Below the pieces are notes generated by a model. The model ran no database searches. It saw only the letters and a program-made list of their open reading frames with translations, and was not told the origin of the DNA. Position numbers and translations under genes: made by a program. Positions 7,467-13,784 of a stretch of 13,790 nt of DNA are shown here, in pieces; position 1 is the first letter of the stretch; each line of letters opens with the position of its first letter. This DNA comes from CAZTKP01 sp964614215 (GTDB lineage: Bacteria > UBP6 > UBA1177). The stretch lies in the NCBI GenBank assembly GCA_964614215.1, contig CAZTKP010000067.1:1-13790 (forward strand), given 5' to 3'.

Positions 7467-9197
7467 ATGAAAAGATTGGCTAAGACAGCTTTAATACTGA
7501 TTCTTTTCTTTACCACAAGTCTGATCTATGCAGCTTCTGTAACCCTTTCCGGTGACACTCAGCTTGTATCGACAGGTGAGGTTTTCAGGTTTATGCTTAC
7601 TGCCGAAGGAGATTTCGACAGTATAACAGAGCCTGATTTTAAGACGTTCACTGTTGAGAACAGGTCCCAGTCCCAGTCAAACTCGGTCAGTATCATTAAC
7701 GGAAAGATGACTTCCAGCAAAACGATAAACTATACTTACCAGTTAAGGGCCGAAAAGCCTGGTGTTTTTAAGATAGGTCCGGCCTATGTTTTGAAAGGAA
7801 AGAAGAAGACGGCATCAAATACAGTTAAGATCACAGTTACAGGTGCTCCCGGTCAGAATAGCCCGCAGAATAATGTTTCTGATGATCAGACTGGTGCTGT
7901 TTCCGGAACTGAAGAGCCTACAACTAATTCACTTTTTGCACCGTTAACTTCGTGGGAAAAGCGGACAAAGGATTCATTCCTCCGGGCAGTGGTAAGTCCT
8001 TCCGGAGAGATCTATCAGGGAGAACCGATTACGGTAACGTACTATCTGTTCGTAAAACCTAACTCGATATCTGATCTGAATTACTACAAGCAGCCTACTT
8101 TTGAGAACTGCTGGAAGGAGGAAAGACCTCAGCAGAGAGTAAATTTCAAAAGGGCATCGATTGATGGAACAGTTTATGATTATGCAGTTTTAAATACTTA
8201 TACTTTAATTCCGGAAAAAGATCAGGAACAGCTTATCGGAACCCAGATGATAGTTGATGTGATAAGAGGAGGTTTCTTTAATTCAAGGAAAAAGAGTATC
8301 TCGACGCCTGCTCTGAGAATACCGCTGAAACCTCTTCCGGAAGCACAAGCTCATCCGGATGGATTTTTCGGTGATCTGAGACTTGACTGTGATAAAAGGT
8401 CGATCACACTTGATAAGGATAATCTGCTTACGACCGTTACTTTTAATCTTTCAGGCTGCGGTAACTTCCAGGCGGCTGGGATCAAGCTTAAAGATAATCC
8501 CAAACTGAAGATATTTCCTCCTGAGATCGAGACTGCGGCGGGGCCTACTGCTAACGGATACTGCGGGCAGAAAAAGTATAAGTTCATGATAAAAGGTCTC
8601 AGTAGGGGAAAGACGGAGATCGCTGTTGAAAAGCTCAATGTCTTCAGCAGAGAACGTGGATGGTACGAACTGGGATCGCAAAATATTCCTGTTGATATTA
8701 AAGCTGTTTCAGCTGGTGATGAGGATCAGCGTTCAGTGAAAAAACAGAGTTTTGAACTTTTAAAGGAACTGCCTGAAAAAATTGATGTTTACGGTCTTAA
8801 ACCTATTACACAGAGATTATGGTTCAGAATACTTCTTCTTATTCCGATAGTTCTTACATTTTTCTCACTGATACTTCTTTTTGTAAGATCCTCCCGTGGT
8901 AGAAGGTCGCGTTCTTTTAACTCAAGGACGAACGAGTGGCTAAAAAAGATAGAGACCTCAGAGTCTTCCAATGAGCTTCTTAACAATTTCTACGATGCAA
9001 TAAGAGATCTGTACTCTATTGAGTTAAAAGGTGAAAGAAGTGCAAATCTTGAAAAGAAGTATGGAAAAAGTGTTGATGAAGTTATGAAACTTATCCGCGA
9101 GATAGAGTACAGTTCATACAGCGGTGATTCTGAACAGTCGCTGGATCCCTACAGAAAGAAAGCAGTGGAACTGATCAAGTTCAGGGGAAGAAAATGA
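7467..9197 (+). CDS. batD: BatD, periplasmic multi-Ig-like membrane protein
   Basis: This 576-residue protein has a signal peptide (1-22, ending IYA), a large periplasmic part, one TM (452-474) and a cytoplasmic helical tail (about 485-576). BatD landmarks are visible: the first domain runs from 'SVTLSGDTQLVSTGE' to 'YTYQLRAEKPGVFKIGPAYV' (about 24-110); 'SGEIYQGEPITVTYYLFVK' (179-197) opens the second; and SGCGNF (329-334) matches the G-x-GN turn common in this family. A low-complexity N/S/T/D hinge (127-157) separates the first two domains. The cytoplasmic tail parallels that of the 277-residue protein earlier in the operon. BatD is believed to be the main periplasmic scaffold of Bat complexes. 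AGAGG lies 6 nt before the start, and the stop shares ATGA with batE. Confidence 0.9.
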   Translation: MKRLAKTALILILFFTTSLIYAASVTLSGDTQLVSTGEVFRFMLTAEGDFDSITEPDFKTFTVENRSQSQSNSVSIINGKMTSSKTINYTYQLRAEKPGVFKIGPAYVLKGKKKTASNTVKITVTGAPGQNSPQNNVSDDQTGAVSGTEEPTTNSLFAPLTSWEKRTKDSFLRAVVSPSGEIYQGEPITVTYYLFVKPNSISDLNYYKQPTFENCWKEERPQQRVNFKRASIDGTVYDYAVLNTYTLIPEKDQEQLIGTQMIVDVIRGGFFNSRKKSISTPALRIPLKPLPEAQAHPDGFFGDLRLDCDKRSITLDKDNLLTTVTFNLSGCGNFQAAGIKLKDNPKLKIFPPEIETAAGPTANGYCGQKKYKFMIKGLSRGKTEIAVEKLNVFSRERGWYELGSQNIPVDIKAVSAGDEDQRSVKKQSFELLKELPEKIDVYGLKPITQRLWFRILLLIPIVLTFFSLILLFVRSSRGRRSRSFNSRTNEWLKKIETSESSNELLNNFYDAIRDLYSIELKGERSANLEKKYGKSVDEVMKLIREIEYSSYSGDSEQSLDPYRKKAVELIKFRGRK

Positions 9198-9898
9198 AAA
9201 AGCTGATATTTCTTCTACTCTCATTTGTGACTTTTTCATTAATTGCTGAAAATTCCGGATTTAACAGTTACCTCGAAAAGGACTATAAAAAGGCGAAGGA
9301 ACTTTTTACAAAAGACTTTAAGGAAGACATGGGGCCTCTGGTGTCCTACAATCTGGGTGTTACAAGCGAGGCTCTCAATAAGCCGGGAGAGGCGGTATAT
9401 TACTACATTCAGGCTCTTCAGAGAGCGCCGGAACTAGAGGAGGCAAAGTCTAATCTGGATCTGCTTGTGAAGGAAAAAGGAATAACTGTTCCCAAAAAAC
9501 TGCTTGAACCGTACAATGCCGTAAATGCCGTTCTGATAGTGTTTTTCATTACTCTTTATCTTTTTGCGGGACTTATTGTTCTCTATACTTTTGTTCCTGA
9601 CTGGAAGATCAAAATGGCCCTTCTGCCAGTTTTTCTCGTTATGACTGTTTCAGCGGCTTTTTACTTTATTGAATATAACCGTCAGAGTGAGCAGAATTGG
9701 GCTGTCGTTGTCAGTGATGATGCTCTCAGAAGCGGACCCGATGAGTCGTTAAAGGAAATCGGCAGTCTGAAGGAAGGCGAGATAATAAATGTGGTATCTT
9801 CAAGCGGTTCATGGTATAAAGTGAAAAGTTTTCAGGATAATGTTGAAGGCTGGGTGAAATTTGAAAAGATCAAGGCAGTTGCAAGAGGATACAAATGA
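9194..9898 (+). CDS. batE: BatE, TPR plus SH3b membrane protein
   Basis: This 234-residue protein has a signal peptide (1-18), a short TPR pair (about 22-95, with 'YLEKDYKKAKELF' and 'SYNLGVTSEALNKPGEAVYYYIQAL'), two TM helices (109-133 and 139-159) and a C-terminal bacterial SH3-like domain (about 168-227). The SH3b pattern is clear: 'ALRSGPDES', then 'LKEGEIINVVSSSGSWYKVK', then 'VEGWVKFEKI'. If the signal is cleaved, both soluble domains lie in the periplasm, and the SH3b domain may contact peptidoglycan or a partner protein. This matches BatE architecture. ATGA overlaps occur at both ends. Confidence 0.88.
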   Translation: MKKLIFLLLSFVTFSLIAENSGFNSYLEKDYKKAKELFTKDFKEDMGPLVSYNLGVTSEALNKPGEAVYYYIQALQRAPELEEAKSNLDLLVKEKGITVPKKLLEPYNAVNAVLIVFFITLYLFAGLIVLYTFVPDWKIKMALLPVFLVMTVSAAFYFIEYNRQSEQNWAVVVSDDALRSGPDESLKEIGSLKEGEIINVVSSSGSWYKVKSFQDNVEGWVKFEKIKAVARGYK

Positions 9899-10635
9899 TT
9901 CGTATTAAAGTGGTATTTGTCATATTGGCGGGGCTTTTGATGTTTTCCTGTTCAACTCCTCCGAAGATAACTAACGCGGAATCAGATGCCCAGAGAATTT
10001 ATCTTGAAGGTATGCACTATCTTGAAAATAAAGACTACGAGATGGCGGAAAAGAAGTTCATGAAAGTAATTAGTGACTTCAGTTACAGTAAATATGAGCC
10101 TTATGCAACCGTCGGACTTGGAGACACTTATTTTAAGAAGGAAGATTATCCTGCAGCTGTGGAAGTTTACCGCAGATTTGTGAAAATGCGTCCAAAACAC
10201 GAGAAGACTCCGTGGGCTACTCTTCAGATAGCGAACAGTTATTTTGAGCAGAAACCGTCAGACTTTTTCATCTTACCTAACCCCGCAGAAAGAGATATTG
10301 AAATAGTGGAAAAAGCAGTTGCCGCTTATGAACTTTATCTTAAAAAATATCAGGAAGATGAGAACAGGAACGAGGGGATTAAACGACTTCAGGAAGCGGA
10401 ACTTATTCTTATTGAAAAGGATCTGCGAGTCGCGGAATTCTATGCAAAAAAAGACCACTGTCCGGGTGTTCACATGAGAATAAAGCATATAAACGATAAC
10501 TTTAAGATAACGACTGAAAAGAATCGCAAAAGAATTGCGGAACTTATAGAAGACTGCCCTTTAAAAGCAGAACCTGAAAAGAAAGCAGAACCTGAAAAGA
10601 AGGTAGAGCCTGAGAAAGAGGTAAAAAGTGAATAA
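9895..10635 (+). CDS. bamD: BamD-like outer-membrane assembly lipoprotein
   Basis: This is a 246-residue lipoprotein. The signal sequence ends MFSC, with Cys19 as the probable lipidation site; the lipobox is loose because Phe sits at -2. TPR-like helices follow from about 33. The spacing and motifs match BamD/YfiO: 'A-x-x-x-Y-L-E-G-M-H-Y-L-E-N-K-D-Y-E-M-A', 'AVEVYRRFVKMRPKHEKTPW' (88-107), a linker with PAERD (130-134), then 'AVAAYELYLKKY' and 'KDLRVAEFYAKKDHCPGVHM' (175-194). BamD works with BamA in beta-barrel insertion. The tail has three KAEPEK-type repeats that BamD does not normally carry. The stop TAA is the first three bases of a palindromic element. It could instead be another TPR lipoprotein of the YbgF/CpoB kind, but the order of motifs favours BamD. 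Confidence 0.75.
   Translation: MIRIKVVFVILAGLLMFSCSTPPKITNAESDAQRIYLEGMHYLENKDYEMAEKKFMKVISDFSYSKYEPYATVGLGDTYFKKEDYPAAVEVYRRFVKMRPKHEKTPWATLQIANSYFEQKPSDFFILPNPAERDIEIVEKAVAAYELYLKKYQEDENRNEGIKRLQEAELILIEKDLRVAEFYAKKDHCPGVHMRIKHINDNFKITTEKNRKRIAELIEDCPLKAEPEKKAEPEKKVEPEKEVKSE
10567..10620 (+). repeat. Three 18-bp tandem repeats at the 3' end of bamD
   Basis: Units at 10567-10584, 10585-10602 and 10603-10620 encode AEPEKK, AEPEKK and VEPEKE. The first two differ only at the last base, which indicates a recent duplication; the third has diverged at several positions. They form a charged, extended C-terminal tail. Confidence 0.85.
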
Positions 10636-10715
10636 CTCCCTCGATCCCTCTTTAAAAAAGAGGGAGGCTAGTTCAGGTTCCCTCTCTTTTGGAAAGAGAG
10701 GGTTAGGGAGAGTTG
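10633..10715 (+). repeat. Two-hairpin palindromic element, copy A (MITE/REP-like)
   Basis: This 83-bp element is bounded by TAACTC (10633-10638) and GAGTTG (10710-10715). The ends are imperfect inverted repeats (13 of 18 positions agree by eye). Inside are two hairpins: CCCTCTTT/AAAGAGGG (10646-10664, 3-nt loop, extendable to 9 bp) and CCCTCTCTTT/AAAGAGAGGG (10680-10702, 10 bp, 3-nt loop). The left end is the bamD stop codon. The right end contains a Shine-Dalgarno-like AGGGAG and touches the GTG start of the next gene. No ORF for a transposase is present, so any movement would need help in trans. Confidence 0.75.
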
Positions 10716-11503
10716 TGATTTTTTTGGCGGTTCTTTTTTCCTCACTGTTTTTTTCAGCATGTACGATATCTGATGAAGATCGTGAAAATATCCAGAAAGT
10801 AATTGAAATAAGGGAATCGCTTTTAAATAAAGGGGATATAAAATCTCTCGGAGCGTTTCTGACTGCTGATTTTCCTAAAAAGAACGACTATCTCAAGCAG
10901 CTTAATATGCAGCATTTCTATTTTACCGATTTCGCCTACAGGATCAGGACTATCAAGCCGGGTGAAGCAGAGTCTATGGGTAAGAAAAGTGTATACAGAA
11001 TCGAGTATAATCTCACTTACAGATCTCCTGAAGACAAGGCTGCGACAGCTTTTATAAATAGAATAGAGAATGTGACCTTTAAAAAGGATGATGTAGGCTG
11101 GAGAATTGCCGATGTGGAAGAAGTTAAGGACTCCGGAACGAAGATAGAGCCTGATACAGTTTATGGGATTTTTTTTGCTCTTGATACCCGGAAATCAGCT
11201 TTGCTGGCAAAAGATGCGGAACTTTTTAAGACGGTTATTTCTGAAAAATATAAGGAAAGAGATACGTTGATCGAGAACTTCAAGAAAAATCAGGAAGCTT
11301 TTTCCCAGATCACCTATAATTTAAAAGCCAGAGATTTTGAAAGCATCTCAAAAGATCGCAAAACTGCAAAAGTTGTTCAGTTCTATGATCTCGGTTTTAG
11401 AATTGAAGGCACCAAAGAACTTACTGAAGTTAAAGATCAGAAAGAGATCATCACTCTCGAAAAAGAAGGCGATGTCTGGAAGATCACAGACGGATTGAAT
11501 TAA
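10715..11503 (+). CDS. Lipoprotein with two NTF2-like halves
   Basis: With the GTG at 10715 this is a 262-residue lipoprotein: signal 1-15, lipobox FSAC, Cys16. Two halves of about 110 residues show the same plan. The first runs from 'IQKVIEIRESLLNKGDIKSL' to 'VTFKKDDVGWRIADV' (27-134), the second from 'VYGIFFALDTRKSALLAKDA' to 'ITLEKEGDVWKITDG' (149-260). A helix pair followed by strands ending in a '-W-x-I-x-D' strand is typical of NTF2/SnoaL-like domains. No catalytic residues stand out. An alternative GTG at 10628 (AAAGAGG 6 nt upstream) would add 29 residues that are a translation of the palindromic element. I prefer 10715 because it gives a normal lipoprotein signal behind AGGGAG. It is the last gene of the operon. 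Confidence 0.72.
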   Translation: MIFLAVLFSSLFFSACTISDEDRENIQKVIEIRESLLNKGDIKSLGAFLTADFPKKNDYLKQLNMQHFYFTDFAYRIRTIKPGEAESMGKKSVYRIEYNLTYRSPEDKAATAFINRIENVTFKKDDVGWRIADVEEVKDSGTKIEPDTVYGIFFALDTRKSALLAKDAELFKTVISEKYKERDTLIENFKKNQEAFSQITYNLKARDFESISKDRKTAKVVQFYDLGFRIEGTKELTEVKDQKEIITLEKEGDVWKITDGLN

Positions 11504-11618
11504 CTCATCCCCTATCCCCTTCTCTTAAAAAAAAGAAGGGGCGTTTTCAAGTCCCTTTCCTTTTTGAAAGGGAAAGGGATTTAGGGATTGGGTTGAAAGA
11601 GAGGGTTAGGGTGAGTTA
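11501..11618 (+). repeat. Two-hairpin palindromic element, copy B, between convergent genes
   Basis: This 118-bp element is bounded by TAACTC (11501-11506) and GAGTTA (11613-11618), perfect inverses of each other. Hairpin 1 is CCCCTTCT/AGAAGGGG (11516-11541, 10-nt A-rich loop); hairpin 2 is TCCCTTTC/GAAAGGGA (11552-11573, 6-nt loop). The right end AGAGAGGGTTAGGGTGAGTT matches copy A at 19 of 20 positions. The stems differ in sequence from copy A but keep the same layout. Its two ends supply the TAA stops of the plus-strand lipoprotein gene and the minus-strand NlpC/P60 gene. It may also slow convergent transcription, although neither hairpin is followed by a real U-tract. Confidence 0.75.
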
Positions 11619-12890
11619 TAGAATCAGTGTTGAACACCCCGGATTTCCATCAGAAACTTCATCATCATTACCGATTTCTTTCTGATCAGTCGCCTCGTCT
11701 TCAGTTTCAGAAGTATCTGTTACTGTTGAGTTATCATCCGTCATCTCTTCATCAACTATTTGAGATTCATCATTCTGGGTATTTTCGTCAGGTTGAGTCG
11801 CTTGATCAACTGTTTCATTATCAGGTGTTTCACCTTCATCAACTGTTTCATCAGGTGTTTCATTATCCTCATCAACTACAACGGCATCTGCTTCAAAAGA
11901 TGCGCTCATTGTGTATTCACCGGGTCTGTCGTTTCCTGAGGATGAAAAAGAATCGACAACAATATAATAAGTTCCCGCTTCAATGTGCATGATAATGTTG
12001 TGGTCGTCTCTTGCAAGAGCTTCTGTAGCCATTTTATCGCCATCAAGGTTAAGTCCTGAAAGAAGATGAATGTCGTTATCAATGTCTTCACTCTGTATGT
12101 CGGTAACGGAGAGATCGATCGTTCCGGGAGTTTCAATAGTAAACTCATAGATCACCTCAGGACCAGTTTCATTCGTTTCAGGTTTTACTGAATAAGTGTC
12201 TATTTCAAGGGAGTTCATATTTCTTGTGTTTCCGCTGCTGTAGTAGGGGAACGAGTCAACCACTATAGGGTTGGAGAGAGTTCCCTCAACGTTCGTGTCG
12301 TCTTCAATATTGTCGTATCTGATAGGTTTGTAGCCGTTAAGATAGCTCCAGGTGGTTTTTCTGAAAACTGCTTTTCTGTAGTCACCTCCGGCTGCTTCCA
12401 TTATTACCGGTGACCCGTCTCTGTGATAGTAAGTCAGCATCACGATATGCGAGCCGGCTTTGTTAAATGCGTCGGCTTTTTTCATGTCGGCAGTTGACCC
12501 GAGTTCATAGGAAATCCCCTGAATTGTTGAGGTGCCGTATTTTGAAGTCTGTTCCCAGCATCTTGAGACGTAGCCGGAGCAGTCAACTCCTGTAACACAG
12601 GCAAGAACTCCGTCTGAGGAGTATGATCCTGCTCCGTATCCCTGAGATATCTTGTCACGGAACTGGTCAATTGAGTCAAATCCGCCCCATTTATATGGAA
12701 CTCCGATATAATCTCCGACTGAATAGTAGCTTGAGTATCCTGAAGGACAGCTTTGTGATGCTCCGGTCGTATTTGCGGCAGAGCAGCTCCAGTGTTCACG
12801 GGTGTAGGTGTCTCCTATAAGAATTGCGGGACCTCTTTCTAAAGCTGAGAGAGATATAGAAAAAAGAAGGATAGCAACTAAATATCTCAT
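11616..12890 (-). CDS. Secreted NlpC/P60-type cysteine peptidase with PPC-like domain and acidic tail
   Basis: This 424-residue protein has a signal peptide (1-16). A papain-like NlpC/P60 domain covers about 55-190: VPYKWGG (64-70), catalytic Cys104 in VDCSGYVSRCW (102-112), catalytic His148 in GSHIVML (146-152) and a polar third residue near ME in PVIMEAAGG (161-169). The family cleaves peptide bonds in cell-wall stems, usually next to D-Glu. Residues 207-333 look like a PPC (bacterial pre-peptidase C-terminal) beta domain: 'YEFTIETPGTIDLSV ... HLLSG ... AGTYYIVVDSF ... GEYTMSASF'. Residues 334-416 are an acidic, Thr/Asn-rich linker, and the protein ends GCSTLIL. It shares ATGA with the upstream gene; GGAGG (12897-12901, minus strand) lies 6 nt before the start. 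The stop codon is the end of palindromic copy B, so the C-terminus may be shortened. Confidence 0.85.
   Translation of the reverse strand: MRYLVAILLFSISLSALERGPAILIGDTYTREHWSCSAANTTGASQSCPSGYSSYYSVGDYIGVPYKWGGFDSIDQFRDKISQGYGAGSYSSDGVLACVTGVDCSGYVSRCWEQTSKYGTSTIQGISYELGSTADMKKADAFNKAGSHIVMLTYYHRDGSPVIMEAAGGDYRKAVFRKTTWSYLNGYKPIRYDNIEDDTNVEGTLSNPIVVDSFPYYSSGNTRNMNSLEIDTYSVKPETNETGPEVIYEFTIETPGTIDLSVTDIQSEDIDNDIHLLSGLNLDGDKMATEALARDDHNIIMHIEAGTYYIVVDSFSSSGNDRPGEYTMSASFEADAVVVDEDNETPDETVDEGETPDNETVDQATQPDENTQNDESQIVDEEMTDDNSTVTDTSETEDEATDQKEIGNDDEVSDGNPGCSTLIL
11800..11880 (-). repeat. Degenerate direct repeats in the acidic linker of the NlpC/P60 gene
   Basis: On the plus strand the motif ATCAACTGTTTCA, a short spacer, then TCAGGTGTTTCA, occurs twice in succession, followed by a partial third ATCAACTA. 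It encodes D-E-(T/G)-V-D-E/P-D-N-E-T type units. This is a likely slippage-derived expansion of the linker. Confidence 0.6.
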
Positions 12891-13723
12891 TTTGCACCTC
12901 CTTTTCCGTAAAGCACTTCAAGTCCTTTTGAAGCTGCATTTATAAGCCAGATCGAGCCATCGGAGTTTATCTGTATTTCACGGAAAGGAAGAAAGATGTC
13001 ACTTATAGGAAGTTTCGATATGTTTAATAAATTCAAATCATTATCTGTGCTTAACCAGTATCTCTTTACAGTGATAGGATTCATGCTTTCAAGAGTTTCC
13101 ACAATAAAGTGTAAATTGCCCGATGCATCTTCTGAAATAAACTGCAAAGAGCCTAGACGGGTGTTTTTCACATTGAAGTAATGTTTTTTTCCAGTGACAG
13201 TTACAACTGCTTTTTCCATGCTCTTTTTTGTGACAGTTACAGTATCGTCGATCTTTGCACTCAGAGTCTTTTTGATGTCTGCAGACTCACGAAATATCGG
13301 TGCCGTTATCTTTTTCTTAAGTACAGAAATAGTTTTAGTTCCCATTATTTTCAAGAGTTCACTACTGTAAAAATTGTAAAGATAGATGCCCGAAGAATCT
13401 TTGAGAATATCTATGGTCTGAGGTTTGATCTTCATCTCAGGAGCGAGCTGAATTTTACTTAACTTTGAGCTTTTGAGCACGTTGTTAACACTATCAATGA
13501 CGTAGATCTTGTCCTTATCAACTAGGAAAGATGAAACGCCGAAGTTTTGCTCATCCTGACCTTTTGCAATATAGATCCCGACCTCGTTATCCTTGTCGCC
13601 ATAAGGAATTGTCACCTTCTTTTTAAGCGAGTCCGCCTGAATTTTCTTGAAATTGATAGTAAGTTCTGTGGAAAAAAGTGATGCAGAAAAAAGCATCACA
13701 AAAATTGTAATTAATAACCTCAT
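12887..13723 (-). CDS. Exported protein, probable beta-propeller-like, unknown function
   Basis: This 278-residue protein has a signal peptide (1-18, LFSASLFS). I chose the ATG at 13723 because it gives a clean signal peptide and lies 5 nt after GGAGG; an in-frame ATG at 13750 would add nine polar residues. The mature part has repeated strand-turn-strand units resembling six-bladed propeller or NHL-type repeats: FLVDKDKIYVIDSVNNVLK (66-84), ILKDSSGIYLYNFYSSELLK (105-124), QFISEDASGNLHFIVETLE (196-214) and IQINSDGSIWLINAASKGLE (253-272). No enzyme motif is visible. It is the first gene of a two-gene minus-strand unit and overlaps the NlpC/P60 gene by ATGA, so the two are likely co-translated and may act together outside the inner membrane. 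Confidence 0.75.
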   Translation of the reverse strand: MRLLITIFVMLFSASLFSTELTINFKKIQADSLKKKVTIPYGDKDNEVGIYIAKGQDEQNFGVSSFLVDKDKIYVIDSVNNVLKSSKLSKIQLAPEMKIKPQTIDILKDSSGIYLYNFYSSELLKIMGTKTISVLKKKITAPIFRESADIKKTLSAKIDDTVTVTKKSMEKAVVTVTGKKHYFNVKNTRLGSLQFISEDASGNLHFIVETLESMNPITVKRYWLSTDNDLNLLNISKLPISDIFLPFREIQINSDGSIWLINAASKGLEVLYGKGGAK

Positions 13724-13727
13724 GAAT

Positions 13728-13735
13728 CCCTCCTC
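13728..13735 (-). promoter_or_regulatory. Ribosome binding site fixing the start at 13723
   Basis: On the minus strand GAGGAGGG lies immediately ahead of ATTC-ATG, with the GGAGG core 5 nt from the ATG. It makes the ATG at 13723 far more convincing than the one at 13750. Confidence 0.75.
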
Positions 13736-13756
13736 AAAATTTTCTGACACATGGGT

Positions 13757-13784
13757 AGTTTAGCTTATGAAGGGATTTTTGCAA
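13757..13784 (-). promoter_or_regulatory. Candidate promoter of the minus-strand gene pair
   Basis: Reading the minus strand, TTGCAA (13784-13779) and TAAACT (13762-13757) are 16 bp apart, each matching the sigma70 hexamer at four of six positions. The implied start site is about 25-30 nt upstream of the ATG at 13723. The match is moderate and the window ends close by, so other promoters could lie outside. Confidence 0.35.

Noticed and set aside
10645..10702. Hairpins of copy A as an intrinsic terminator
   Set aside because: The stems are strong but no run of T follows either one, and the last operon gene lies immediately downstream.
10567..11618. CRISPR array
   Set aside because: The 18-bp units are tandem and coding, and the two palindromic elements are single copies 785 bp apart with genes between. 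There are no regular spacers.
11627..11992. Plus-strand open frame rich in His/Leu/Gln opposite the acidic linker
   Set aside because: It is a complement of repetitive Asp/Glu/Thr codons with no ribosome site or recognisable domain.
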